This document shows, piece after piece, positions 21,115 to 32,780 of a stretch of DNA of 38,725 bases (its first letter is position 1; each line of letters begins with the position of its first letter). The notes below the pieces were generated by a model. It saw only the letters and a list, made by a program, of their open reading frames with translations. It had not been told where the DNA came from and made no database searches. This DNA comes from Chara braunii (Eukaryota; Streptophyta; Charophyceae; Charales; Characeae): assembly GCA_003427395.1 (NCBI GenBank), contig BFEA01000696.1, positions 405,481-444,205 of the forward strand, read 5' to 3'. A program made the position numbers and the translations under genes.

Positions 21115-21906
21115 CTTGTTTCCAGGGTTACCTGACCGAACGTTCGGGGGCCCCCGGGCTGGCCCCCGAACATTCGGGCGTTCGGGGTCCCGTTCGGGGG
21201 TCGAACACCTCCAGGTTCGGCCCCCGCCAAAAAACATTTTGGGGCCTAAAAATACGTTTTTTTTTCTGAATTTTGTTTTGTGAGTTCTCTTGGATGTCAA
21301 CTGCACGCCTATAAATTTTGAATCCATTCTGCTAAGCCAAAAAACAGTAAAAATCGTCAAAGATGGGGGTGTCAAAACGTGCTCGCCCACGCACAATTTG
21401 TTTTTGTTTTCACCTTTTAACTTTTTGTTTTCACTTTATTTCGAGGCCTAAAACATTTTATTATTTTTTGAAAAGTTTTTAATGAGGTATTGATTATGTA
21501 AACTACATATCTGTAAATTTTCAGGGTATTTGTCAATGCCAAAAAAATATTAAAAATCGGCAAAGATGGCGGTGTCGAAAAGGTGCTGGCACACTTACTC
21601 ATTCTCATTTATTTTTATTTTTATTTTTTTATCATAGTGTTTATTTTCTGTATTTGATTTTTAATTTAAATTTGGTAAAGAATTTGGATGTAGTGCCGTG
21701 GCAAATGTTGTTTAGTTTATTTGTCTTCATAACATATTTTGTTTTCGAAATTTTTGGAAAACTTTTTTGTTTTTGTTTTTTTGTTTTTTTTTTTGGGTCC
21801 GCGTTCGGCCCGAATGGCCGAACGCCTTCTGAAGGAGTCCCGTACGTTCGGGCGTTCGGGCTCGGGCGTTCGGCCCATCCCGAACGCCGGCAACCCTGCT
21901 TGTTTC
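21115..21906. mobile_element. Complete non-autonomous hAT-type element (776 bp) with 8-bp target duplication
   Basis: The element is 21123-21898. The left end CAGGGTTACC and right end GGCAACCCTG are inverted repeats (9 of 10 match). The flanking octamers 21115-21122 and 21899-21906 are both CTTGTTTC, a perfect 8-bp target-site duplication as expected for hAT elements. Each end is followed by ~90-100 bases of GC-rich subterminal sequence packed with CGTTCGGG/CCCGAACG words in both orientations. The interior is A/T-rich and contains two diverged ~203-bp tandem copies (sharing GGCCTAAAA, CCAAAAAA and AAAATCG(G)CAAAGATGG). There is no transposase ORF. It would need a hAT transposase in trans. The element at 900-5295 is the same superfamily, but a match of termini cannot be shown. 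Confidence 0.9.
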
Positions 21907-22018
21907 ATTTATTTTTATACTTTAGTATTTATATCACTTTTTTATTTTTTCATGCATGATTTACTTGTTGGTTTTTACATCTTCCTCTTATATATAAGTT
22001 TGTTTTGTCTTATACTAT

Positions 22019-22378
22019 GTCGCATAGAGTACACATACGAGGGCTTTGCGTACGAACCGTACAGGTAATTTTTGTACGGGATCAGTACGGGAACCTGTAC
22101 GTCTTGTACGCCACCGTACGAAAAAGCAAAAAAATAAAATAAAAAAAATCATAAAAAAATTCAAAAAACAAATATGTGATGCAACAACACAAAACAAGCA
22201 ACATTTGACTGAACATCATCTTCAGATTCTCATTTGAATTCTAGAAAAAAAAATAAAAATAATACGGGATAAAAAAAAAAAAAAAACCCTCGTACGGGGC
22301 ACCTAACGTACGAGTACAAGAGTACGAATCCGTACTCATACGAGGGTGCGTACAAGTGGCAACGCAGGTCGTATATAA
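22019..22378. repeat. GTACG-word island pair around an A-rich middle
   Basis: Two clusters rich in GTACG/CGTAC words, ~22027-22126 and ~22287-22360, flank ~160 bases of A-rich DNA. The right edge (GTGGCAACGCAG) resembles the hAT-type terminus GGCAACCCTG, and it is followed by GTCGTATA. GTCGCATA (one mismatch) precedes the left cluster. The left terminus does not match the right one as an inverted repeat. A short direct repeat (CATACGAGGG...GCGTAC) occurs at both edges instead. Classification is uncertain. Confidence 0.5.
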
Positions 22379-23854
22379 CAAATGTTTTTGTTTTTCTTTT
22401 TAAACTTCGAAAAAAAATTCCGTTTAAAGGTACTTCGTGAGGTTTGTTTTCTTTCTTTTATTGCTTTCATTTCTAATTTATCTATCTCTACTTTTTAAAC
22501 ATTTTATCATTGTTTCGGTTAAAGTATGAATCTCTACTACTGTTTATATTTCTATGTCACTCACTCAAGAAATGGTCCAAATTTTTTTGCTTGCGATAGG
22601 TAGCGCGATCGATGCCCGTCACCTCCACAAAAAAAAAAAAGAAAAAAAAAAAAGTCATGCTATGTAATTATTTTTTTCTTTCATATAATATTTTTTTGAC
22701 ACTTATCTATTTAGAGGCTAATATATGATTATCATTTATTTGTACTGTATTCATTCATATTTTTAAAAAAATATATTTAAATAGATTATAATATCCAAAG
22801 ATAATAATATGATAAAAAATTAAATAAAAATATTATTGATAAAGATAAATAAATAATTATTGTTAAGTAAAAAAATAAATTTCAATCGGACCACTTAAGT
22901 CATGTTGGTTATTTAGGCGATTCGACAAGGTATGGGCTAATAAAGGTTACAAATAAATAAATAAATAAATAACATTTCTCCAAGGATTATATTCAAATTT
23001 TTTATCAAGTATATATATACATATTGACCATTCAGACAATTGGTCTTAGACTACTCCATTAGTCTGGATTATAACTAAAATAACTGGAAAAAAAAAAAAA
23101 AAACGNAAATTTTAAAATATTTTACTTAATTGCATAAATAAAGCAGCAACCCATAAAAAAAATAAAAATAAAAACGCTATTAAATATCATTTTAGTATAG
23201 ATAGGGTACGACAGTGTAAAGACCATCTGAGGTTGAAACTCGCCTGAAATCGTCTTGAATGTAGAACGATTCCTCAACATTCGTGGAAATACTTTATGAT
23301 AGAGCAATCATGTTATAGGAAAAAACAAAAATAACTATGTCAGAATGATTTGAAGAAACAATGTTTGGATATATGATGATGAAGAGGAAATAAAATGAGT
23401 GTAGAGAGAAGAGACTTGAAAATGATGAAAAAAAAAAAAAGGAAGAAGGTTGGATAAACGATTCAATGGGGATAAAAACTAAAGAAAATGAGAGTCGATA
23501 AATTTAACGAGGAGTGTAACAAAGAAAAGGGGGAAAAAATTATCAATTAGTATACAGTGTGAGAGTTTTAAGAGAGTTAAACGAGATACTGGGATAAAAA
23601 AAAAGTGAAAGAAAATGAAGGAAATACAATAAGAAAGTTAGGATGATGGTCGTAAAAAAAATAAAAACTTACTCATTAAATAACTCAATCCGAGTGACAA
23701 ATAGAAAATGAAGATACATGCCTCGAAAATTTATACAACAAATGGGAGTACAATAAGTAAGAAAGGAAGCGCGAATATGAGAGGAAACAACTTGTAGTTT
23801 AATACTCCATAATTAAAAAAGTATGACTAGTAAAGGAATAAAAAGATAAAGGTC

Positions 23855-23897
<43 letters not shown>

Positions 23898-24795
23898 AAA
23901 AAAAAATACAAGAGGAAAAAATTCATGTTGATCTCTTACAACCTTGACAAAAGGTGAGGATGGAAAATGAGAGGCCGATTAATATCAATAACAAAACAAA
24001 TGTCCTGAAGTGTACAAAGACGGGGGGAGGGGAAATGAGAAGAAGGGTGGTGAGGAGAAAGGGACGGGAAATCAGACGAAAGGATTTGAACGGGGAAGAG
24101 AAAAGTGACAACATAGAACATATGAGGGGAAGTGTACCCCCGAAGAAGTCATTCAAAGTAGGGTGAGACATAAAGAAGGAGGAAGGCCAAAGAGGAAGAG
24201 GAGTACCTATCCAAGTTCGTTATGAAAAAGTTACCTATAAAACACAAGGAGCTTATGAGAAAAGAGAAACAAAACCTGAGAAGGATCAGGCCGGGCTAAA
24301 AAAAATGAGAAGGGCTTGTTCCACAAACCCGAAAATCGGTCTGATACTTATCCAGAATTATGGTCCTTGGGGAAACCTACCGAAAATGGATACATCGGTT
24401 TGAAGTCAGTGAGGCTTGAAACTCACGGTCACAGACGCCAAACTGATCCAGACAAAATTTGAAATACCAAATGCGTCCTACTTAACACCCTAGCACCAAA
24501 ACCACCCTCAGCCAATGCACTGCTTAAGTGAAAACCCCAAAACGTTTGCCTCAAGGACTAAGACCGAACCGTATCAATCATCGAGTCGAACACCTGCTGT
24601 AGCGAGCAAAAAACCCACCAAGAGAGAGAAGTAGAGCAGGGTCAAGCCTCACCACCAAAACACAAGAGACATGTTCAATACACGACCACCACATGAAATC
24701 CTAACCATGGTATCCCAGTGCACGAACTCCTGTGCAATGACTATAGCCACACGTTCAAGTGAAGTTAAGGTAGGAGTCAACAACTATATGGATGG
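22379..24795. other. AT-rich and purine-rich spacer, no recognisable gene
   Basis: A/T-rich to ~23400, with a single N at ~23106. Then comes purine-rich (GAAA/AGGA) sequence to ~24280, including an A-run at ~23857-23895. Then there is mixed, weakly GC-richer sequence at 24300-24790 with no frame or motif I recognise. Confidence 0.5.
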
Positions 24796-25278
24796 TGTTA
24801 TGGACTCCGCCAGGGCTCGACCCCTGGTCTATTTTGTTGTTGTTTTTGCTACATCCCCTTTTTGGCTTGGCACCCTTTTTTTAAACCCCTCCTTTGGTAT
24901 CGTCGGATTTTGGACAATTGGCACCATGCTACAAATCGGGCGCCACTTTCAACAATCTCATTTTTCAGTTCTGCCCTCGGGGCTTTTGCAGAGATGCCCC
25001 TGGTACCGTACGTGTCACCGACACTTATACCGGTTCCCCGTACAATACGGGCAACCAGTCTCGTACCAGGTTCAGTTGCTGTACTCGTACTCAGTGTGAC
25101 TTGCTTCTGTTTTCGGCATTCGGAATCCAAGACTTCGACTTTGTGTCCTTGGCACTATGTCTGCATCCGACCCTCAGTCGTGTAGATTGAGTGAGTGTGT
25201 GTGTGTGCTCTCACTCTCTCCCTCTCTCTCCCCTCTCCCTCGGCTCTCCCTGTCTCCCTCAGCCTCGCGCTCGTTACA
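24796..25278 (+). repeat. Candidate 5' LTR of a Ty3/gypsy element
   Basis: The right edge is set by the primer-binding site that starts two bases later. The sequence ends ...CGTTACA, and LTRs end in CA. A matching start in TG is TGTTATGGACTCCGCC at 24796, giving ~483 bp. The interior contains a GTAC/CCGG word cluster at ~25000-25100 and a TC-rich tract at ~25200-25265. No second copy was found in the window, so the left boundary is a guess. Confidence 0.4.
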
Positions 25279-25279
25279 C

Positions 25280-25302
25280 TGGTATCGGAGCGGTTCGAAC
25301 CT
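25280..25302 (+). promoter_or_regulatory. Primer-binding site for initiator Met tRNA
   Basis: TGGTATCGGAGC matches the plant LTR-retroelement primer-binding site TGGTATCAGAGC at 11 of 12 bases. The following GGTTCGAACC resembles the complement of the tRNA T-arm. It marks the end of a 5' LTR and the start of the internal region leading to the gag gene at 27369. Confidence 0.7.
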
Positions 25303-25465
25303 GCTCGACCCACCCTGCTTCGTCGTCGTGCCATGTCATCATCGTCGAGAATGTCGTCGTCGTGCCACGTCATCATCGTCGTTGTCGCTCCACGTCATCG
25401 TCGTCCTTGTGCTCGTCGTCCTTGTCGTTGCGCCATGTCATCCTCGTCGTCGCCGTCGCTGTTCC

Positions 25466-26244
25466 NNNNNNNNNNNNNNNNNNNNNNNNNNNNNNNNNNN
25501 NNNNNNNNNNNNNNNNNNNNNNNNNNNNNNNNNNNNNNNNNNNNNNNNNNNNNNNNNNNNNNNNNNNNNNNNNNNNNNNNNNNNNNNNNNNNNNNNNNNN
25601 NNNNNNNNNNNNNNNNNNNNNNNNNNNNNNNNNNNNNNNNNNNNNNNNNNNNNNNNNNNNNNNNNNNNNNNNNNNNNNNNNNNNNNNNNNNNNNNNNNNN
25701 NNNNNNNNNNNNNNNNNNNNNNNNNNNNNNNNNNNNNNNNNNNNNNNNNNNNNNNNNNNNNNNNNNNNNNNNNNNNNNNNNNNNNNNNNNNNNNNNNNNN
25801 NNNNNNNNNNNNNNNNNNNNNNNNNNNNNNNNNNNNNNNNNNNNNNNNNNNNNNNNNNNNNNNNNNNNNNNNNNNNNNNNNNNNNNNNNNNNNNNNNNNN
25901 NNNNNNNNNNNNNNNNNNNNNNNNNNNNNNNNNNNNNNNNNNNNNNNNNNNNNNNNNNNNNNNNNNNNNNNNNNNNNNNNNNNNNNNNNNNNNNNNNNNN
26001 NNNNNNNNNNNNNNNNNNNNNNNNNNNNNNNNNNNNNNNNNNNNNNNNNNNNNNNNNNNNNNNNNNNNNNNNNNNNNNNNNNNNNNNNNNNNNNNNNNNN
26101 NNNNNNNNNNNNNNNNNNNNNNNNNNNNNNNNNNNNNNNNNNNNNNNNNNNNNNNNNNNNNNNNNNNNNNNNNNNNNNNNNNNNNNNNNNNNNNNNNNNN
26201 NNNNNNNNNNNNNNNNNNNNNNNNNNNNNNNNNNNNNNNNNNNN
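25466..26244. other. Assembly gap (779 N)
   Basis: Run of N following a CGTC/TCATCGTCGT-rich low-complexity stretch (25320-25460). Frames across it are artefacts. It lies inside the putative leader of the gypsy element. Confidence 1.
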
Positions 26245-27368
26245 TCTTCCGCCGCTGGGCCCCATTCTTCCCCTCCACCCATTTAGTTTATCATCAATCA
26301 AATATTAGTTAATTTCTTAATTACTTTAATCTGTAAAATCTTTTTCAAAATACTTTCGTAACAATCTGCGATCAGTCCCTTCGAAATTTCTTTTGAAATA
26401 CGTTGAAACTAAGTAGTTAGTACTCTGAAAGCTCATTATTTCCGATTTTTTTCCACAAATTTCTTTAAATAATTCATCTCTTTTTGGAATACTTTATATT
26501 TCTTTCCAAATTTCTTTGGAACTCCTTTTTGCAATTCGACTACATTTTTATTAATCCTTTTCCGAAAATTTGAATTTGTTTTTTTCATTGCTTCAATTAT
26601 TTTCGAATAAATTCTCGAAATTAATTCAGAAATAATCACCCTGTTCTGCAATTTTGAAATTTATTCTGAAATATTATTTTTTAACCTTGAAAATAATTAA
26701 ATTTTATGAAATTATTTTGCAATTTCTTTGAAATATTTTGAAATTAATCAATCGAAATTTCCTTTTCCTCTTTGAAATTCCTTGAATACTCTAGCATTAA
26801 TCTCTTTTATATATACGCCTAATTCCTTCCGAAATTTTCGTTTGTTTCTGAAATTTAAATTCATTTGAATTAATTCCTATTTCGAACTTCTTTTCGAATT
26901 ATTTCTTCCTAAATTGCAACGAAAACTTTTTTTTTCCCCATAATTTGAAAATATTTTCTTTTAAAATTCCATATTTTCTTGTAAATAAATTTAAATATAA
27001 ATCAGAATTTATATATTTTTAATTAATTACCTCTTCAAGGATTTATTTTTGAAAATTTTGTTGAGCAAATGTCTCTTCACCTAAAATTTTGTTCTACCCA
27101 TATTTTGAATTAATTTCGAATAAATAAAATTTCAAGTCGAAATAAATTTATTTACTCAAAATTAATTCCCACTTTCCCTTGCCCCCCAACCTTATTCCCT
27201 TCGAAATCTCGGCAATTATCCTTATTTTAAATTTATTGATAAAGAAATTGTGTCCCCCATCCCCACATACCACCACGCCAAACCAAGAACTCCCAACGCG
27301 CCGCCACTGTTGCTGCTGCATCCTCCACATCTGTTCCGGCCACGTCCTCCACCCCCTCTTCCCCCAAC
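26245..27368. other. AT-rich leader or insert upstream of gag
   Basis: Very A/T-rich, with recurring GAAATT/AATTTC and TTCGAA words at ~26330-27150, changing abruptly to C-rich sequence at ~27250. No coding motif. It may be the untranslated leader of the gypsy element or a separate insertion. Length and composition are unusual for a gypsy leader. Confidence 0.5.
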
Positions 27369-28918
27369 ATGACTCAATCATCCATCAAAATGTCTGATCT
27401 TCGCTCTGACTCCGTCAACAGCATTGTCCGCGAACTCGCAGGCAATCCGCCAACGTCGACCACCGCCACCCCGGAACTCGCAACTTTTCTCCAAACGTTG
27501 ACCGCCCTCCAATCCTCCCTTGACACCATCAACACCACCATGACCGCCATCTCCGACCGTGTGACCACGCTCGAGGGAAACACCCCCGCCATCACGGTCG
27601 TCACCACGACCACACCCTCCTCCTCCACACCCCAAACCATCCCCTCCTCCGGACAAGCCTCCGCTTCAACCTCCACATCAACATCATCGCCATCTTCATC
27701 CACCAGTACCTCCACCGTGGCCACTCCACTTCCCCTCTCGCCCAAGGCGAAAACCCCCGCCGTCACATAGTTATCAACCATCCCTCCCCAATTAAAACCC
27801 CTCTTATCCACCTCTCCTATCACCTCAACTATCCCCAACTACACTCAAATTATCCCACAAGATGTGTATCCCGCTCCTCCACTACTTCCCCCAAATGCAC
27901 TCATCCCCACCAACCCCATAATGATTTCACCTTGGTCGACTCCCCCACCCCCACCCTCGACTTCAATGCCCTTGCCGCCGTTACAAACAGAGGAGGGAAA
28001 ATCCCCCCATCATTTTGCGCCAACGAGATCCCCACCTTCTCGGGCCAACCCCATGAGGACATTCTCCTCTTCCTTACCAAACTCCAACAAGCCTTCTCCC
28101 TCCACGCCATCCCTGGCAGCCGACTCTTAGACAACGCGTCTCGCTGGTGGTACACCGAAATGTCTAATCGCCACGACTGCAGTCTCCGGCCTCACACCTT
28201 CCTTGAGTGGGTCACCCTCATCACCTCCACCTTCCGCCCACAGAAAACAGTCGACGACTATATCGACCAATTCTGTCGGCTCCAACAAAACAGCCCAACC
28301 GACCGTTTTCTGCAATACGCCCGCTCGCTTCGTCAACATATCCCCGTTGATGTCGTCAGCGGTTTCGCCTTCATCTCTCGCGTTAAGCGCGTATGCCGCA
28401 AAGACATAGTGCCCGCCCTTGCCCATGAGCCCCCCATGACCCTCGCCGACCTCCTCACTCGTATCCTCCAACTGGATCGCATCTTCTCCCCCTACAAGAC
28501 CGCACTTACATCGGCCCCTCCCCGCCCTTGCTTCTTCCACAATATCGCCTTCGAGGACACCACCTCCACCACCTCATCGGACGAGTTCACTATACCGGAC
28601 CCTGACGCATCTTCCGATTCACTCGACTCTTCATCCCTCTCTTCCGAGGAACTCAATGTCGTCCAATTCATGAGGATGGAGCGCAGAGATCGCAGCTGTC
28701 GACCACCCTCATCTACCCCACCCTCCCGTCTAAAAAAACTCACCCCCGAGGAGTGCACCTACCTCAAAGCAAAAAGGGGTTGCTTCCGTTGTCGCCAATT
28801 GGGGCACCAACAAACCAACTGCCCCAACGCCGCACAATTCACCCGCCAGTCCACCTCCACTCGACCCGCAACCTCCGCATCACCACCCTTGGCAAGCGCA
28901 TGTCCCTCCTCATCATGA
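27369..28918 (+). pseudogene. Ty3/gypsy gag (retrotrans_gag domain and CCHC knuckle)
   Basis: Structural protein that packages element RNA. The first segment (27369-27770) starts with an ATG and reads as a short helical/coiled region (TFLQTLTALQSSLDTINTT), then a Thr/Ser-rich linker. It ends at a TAG. The frame then shifts at ~27940 into the gag domain: PTFSGQPHEDILLFLTKLQ, ASRWWYTEMSN, FLEWVTLITSTFRP. A CX2CX4HX4C zinc knuckle (CFRCRQLGHQQTNC, ~28776-28815) follows. It stops at 28918. The gene is C-rich at third positions, which makes long spurious frames on the other strand. The TAG and frameshift make it non-functional as a single gag. Confidence 0.85.
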
Positions 28919-28976
28919 ACACAGTCCCCAGGACATCGACTCGACATCGACACCGCATCTGTCAGCCCACCCATCG

Positions 28977-29812
28977 GTGACATCCTTCGTCCCACCGATG
29001 GCTCATTTGGCATCGACCATTCATCTGCCAACCCCTCCTCCGGTGACGCACATCCCACCAGACAATCTTCAGGCGTCGCAGTCTACTCCGCATGCCCCCC
29101 TCCCGACGATGTCCCCTATTCCGTCGGATGAACCCTCCACTGCCACGTGTTCTTCCACCCTCCTCCCTAACCCATCCGCCAACACTTTCACAGATTTTGT
29201 TGAGGAACGAGCCCGACACGATCGACTCATTAGGTTAGGCCTCGAGCAACGCCACCTCAACACTATGATCTCCTCTGCTTGTGCCCGATCCGCACAGTTC
29301 CAGCTCAAGTTCATTCCCGTTTCCATTGGTGCATCGACGGTGAAGTTCCAGGCCCTCCTTGATATTGGCGCCACTGGCAACTTCATCACCAACGCATGTG
29401 TCCACAACTTGAAAGTCGGCTTATCTTCCACCGGCTACGACTCCCCGATCACTATCCGCCTAGGGGATAAGGATTCAGTCGTCGTCGTCGATCGCACAGT
29501 TCCTGAGACCATCATGATTGTCGGCCCCCTTCGCAGTCAGGTCTCCTTCGATGTCATGCACCTTATGTGCGACATCGTCCTAGGGACCCGGTGGCTTGAC
29601 CGCTACATGCCCTACTCATTTCACCCCTCCTTCATCCACTTCACCAACCCTCATGACTCTCCCTCCTCTACCTTCTTCCCCTTTCCACCCCACCCCCCGC
29701 ATCCCCACATCAATTCCTCCACATGTCCCATGAACACCCTGACTCCGCTTACTATTGCCTTGTCATCGACTGCGAGTGTCCCGAGGACTAACCCGACCAA
29801 GATCCTCCTTCT
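28977..29812 (+). pseudogene. Ty3/gypsy aspartic protease region of pol
   Basis: A retropepsin would cleave the gag-pol polyprotein. The core is FQALLDIGATGNFITNACV at ~29350, followed by PITIRLGDKDSVVV and the second conserved block CDIVLGTRWLDRY (~29570), which resembles the usual D-[IV]-[IV]-LG-x-xWL of gypsy proteases. The active-site triad is normally D-[ST]-G; here the Ser/Thr is Ile (DIG). With the surrounding frameshifts this suggests the protease is dead. The gag frame ends at 28918 and this frame opens at ~28977, so a frameshift separates gag from protease in this copy. The Pro/Ser-rich N-terminal stretch (28977-29270) is linker-like. Confidence 0.8.
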
Positions 29813-31286
29813 GATCCCCACATCACCGCCCTCCTCTCCGAATTCAAAGATGTCTTCCCCGAGTCCTTGCCCGCCGGTCTACCTCCCGATCACAGTGTAT
29901 CCCACACCATTGATCTCGAGCCCGACCACTCTCCTCCTTATCGCCCCCGTACCAGCTCACCGTCCCCGAGGGAGAAGAGAAGAAGCGACAACTTAATGAA
30001 CTCCTTGAGAAAGGATTCATTAAGTCTAGCTCCTCCCCCTTCGGAACCAGTTGTCTCTTTGTTAAGAAGAACGACACCTCGGAACTCCGCATGTGTACAG
30101 ACTACCGTGCCCTGCACCGGATTACGATCAAGAAGAAGTACCCACTCCCTCGCATATCCGAGCTTCTTCAAGTTGATCGCCTCCGTGGAGCCAAGTATTT
30201 CACCAAGATTGATCTCCGCAGTGGCTTCCACCAGATCTGCATCCGCGAGGACACCCACAAGACCGCCTTTTGCTCTCGCTTCGGGCACTACGAGTTCCTC
30301 GTGATGCCCTTCGGACTCACGAATACCCCCGCCATATTCCAAGCTACCATGAATCACATCTTTTGTGACCTCCTCGAAGTCTGTGTCGTGATCTACCTTG
30401 ATGATATCCTCGTCTTTAGCCCCACCTTCGCAAAGTTCTCTTCATCCTTCGAGGACAAAAGTTTTACACCAAGCTCAGCAAGTGTACATTTGCTGCCCCT
30501 AGCGTTGAATACCTTGGTCACATTGTCTCGACTGACGGCATCTGTATGGACCCCAAAAAGGTCTTCGCCCTCGTCGAGTTCCCACCTCCCTCCACCTTGA
30601 CCCAGATTCGCTCATTCATTGGACTCGCCAACTATTACCGCCCCTTCATTCAAAACTTCTCCGATGTCTCCTACCCTCTTCATGAGCTCATCCGCGCCAC
30701 TGAGTTCTTCATATGGACTTAACGCCGCCAAGCCGCTTTCGACAAACTCAAGCAACTCATCATCACCGTCCCCGTCCTCAAGATCGTTGACCCCATTTGC
30801 CATTTCCTCGTCACCACTGATGCCTCAAACTTCGCCATTGGGGTTGTCTTGTCCCAGCATTTCCCTCCTGACCCCACCGAGATCCCCTCTCTCAAAGATT
30901 CTCCTACTCACTCAAAGTCCCTACCCGGCGAACACCCCATTGCCTTTGCTAGCAAGAAACTCCTTCCCGCGGAGATGAATTACCCCTCCAATGAGAAGGA
31001 ACTCCTAGCTGCGGTCTACGCCCTCAAAGTCTGGCGCCTGTACCTCGATGGGCAATACTTCACCATCCGCACTGACAACACAGTCGTCTCCTCCATCCTG
31101 ACCAAGAAAGACATCACCCCCCCTCAAGCCCGATGGCTAGACTTCCTTGCCCAATTCACCTTCACCATCTGCCACAACCCCGGCAAAAGCAACCGCATTG
31201 TTGATGCCCTCTCCCGCCGCCCCGACCACAAGCCCTCTGAGAAAGTCTACACCGTCATCACCCACATTCAACTTCTTCCCTCGTGA
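29813..31286 (+). pseudogene. Ty3/gypsy reverse transcriptase and RNase H
   Basis: Copies element RNA and removes the template. The start is in the linker, EFKDVFPESLPAGLPPDHSV. Then PPYRPR is followed by a one-base deletion (~29948) to [15 protein letters not shown]. The RT core runs [27 protein letters not shown] (catalytic Asp), [13 protein letters not shown] and [11 protein letters not shown] (YLDD, ~30390). A frameshift occurs at ~30440. The connection and thumb follow: [33 protein letters not shown] at 30720 replaces the Glu of WTxRRQAAF. RNase H continues in the same frame: FLVTTDASNFAIG, EKELLAAVYALKVWRLYL, YFTIRTDNTVV and RIVDALSRRPDH, so all four acidic positions are retained. The region ends at an in-frame TGA at 31284. 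Codon use is strongly C-rich. Confidence 0.9.
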
Positions 31287-32780
31287 CATCACCGCTACAC
31301 CCAAGGTTACCTCTCTTGCCCAGACTTCGCTTCCATTTACTACCAACTCCGCAACCTTGACTCAGTCCCTGACTACTCTCTCCATGACAATCTACTCTAC
31401 ATTGACACCAAGGGCACTCGCCGACTCTGCATCCCTGACGCACGTGGTATTCGTACCCAGCTCTTGGCTGAGCACCACGACACCAAGACCGCTGGCCACC
31501 TCGGTTTCCATAAAACCTTCGACACCATCTCCCACTGCTTCCATTGGCCTTCTCTACTCGCCGACGTCAAAGCATACATCCGCTCGTGCCCCACCTGTAA
31601 GGCCGTTAATCCCTCGAACCAGGCCAAGCAAGCCCAACAAGCTCCAATCATTGCCCATCCCTACCCACCGGTGGCAGTCCATCTCCATGGACTTCGTGTG
31701 CGGCCTCCCCAAGATCGACCATGGGCATGATTGCATCTACGTCATTGTTTGTCGTCTGACCAAACACGCCCACTTCATTTCTTGTACCACCTCGCACAAT
31801 GCCAAAGACATCGCCATACTCTTCTTCGATCAAGTCGCTCGCCACCACGGTCTCCCCGAAAACATCATCAGTGACCTCAATCCCCACTTCCTATCACAAT
31901 TCTGGAAACACCTCTTCCAAGCCTACAGAACCACGCTCAAGTATAGCACTGCATTCCACCCCCAGACCAATGGTCAGACCGAGAAGATGAACAATACTCT
32001 CCAAAGAATTTTGCGGAAGTATTGTCATCCACACCAACATGACAGGGATCAATTGCTCACAGCCGCCGAGATTGCCTACAACAACGTTGTTTTCCCCTCC
32101 ACTGGCATGTCCCCTTTCTACCTCGATCTTGACTACCATCCCCGCTTGCCCTCTGATTTCTTGCTTCCCTCGCAGCTCAACCCCTCCACCCCTTGCCCCT
32201 CTCTCAATGAATAGGTAGCAACAATGAACAGATTCCTCGGAGAAGCAACCGAAGCCCTTGAAAGAACACAAGAACAACAAGCAATCAAGACTAACAAACA
32301 CAGACGTGACGTGTCATTCAAAGTAGGGGACAAAGTCTGGCTTTCTGCCAAACGCTTTGACTCGGAACCCAACAAGGTTTGTCCAAGAAACTCTCGAACA
32401 AGTGGCTCGGTCCCTTCCCCATCATTGAACAAACCTTTCCCGTGAATTACAAACTTCAGCTTCCACCTGACATGCGTCGCGTCCACCCAGTCTTCCACGT
32501 AGAATACCTCAAGGAATACCACGAATCCCCGCCCCAATTCGTTGACCGCCCTTATCCTAGACCTCCACCAATCATGCTTCCAACAGGCCCAGAATTCATA
32601 GTCGAATCAATCATAGGACGAAGAACAACTCAAGTATCAGATCACCCGGAACCAATCACCGAATACGAAGTAAAATTGACAGGATACCCTCATGAAGAAT
32701 CAACAAGGGAACCCCTTGATAATCTCAAGAATGCCATGAAACTTGTTCTTGCCTATGATCGTGCCTACCCTGTATCCTAA
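31287..32780 (+). pseudogene. Ty3/gypsy integrase with C-terminal chromodomain
   Basis: Inserts element DNA; the chromodomain would bind methylated histone to steer insertion. The zinc-binding H2C2 domain is EHHDTKTAGHLGFHKT...CPTCK (~31470-31605), after the pre-integrase RYTQGYLSCPDFASIYYQL. A frameshift occurs at ~31670. The catalytic core follows: SMDFVCGLP (first Asp), ENIISDLNPHFLSQFWK (second Asp; the usual Arg after it is Leu) and FHPQTNGQTEKMNNTLQ (Glu). A TAG at 32212 falls in NExVATMNRFL, where Gln is expected. A frameshift at ~32380 leads into the GPFPI and VHPVFHVEYLKEY blocks. The chromodomain is EFIVESIIGRR...EYEVKLTGYPHEESTREP (~32590-32715), with the end at 32780. The chromodomain makes this a chromovirus. 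Confidence 0.9.

Noticed and set aside
24300-24620. Relic of a second Penelope-like terminal repeat
   Set aside because: Shares only short words (ATCCAG, CTTGTTCCAC-like) with 20207-20411; collinear similarity is too weak to support.
25157-26308. Long frames spanning the 25466-26244 gap
   Set aside because: Mostly N; the flanks are low-complexity CGTC/TC-rich sequence.
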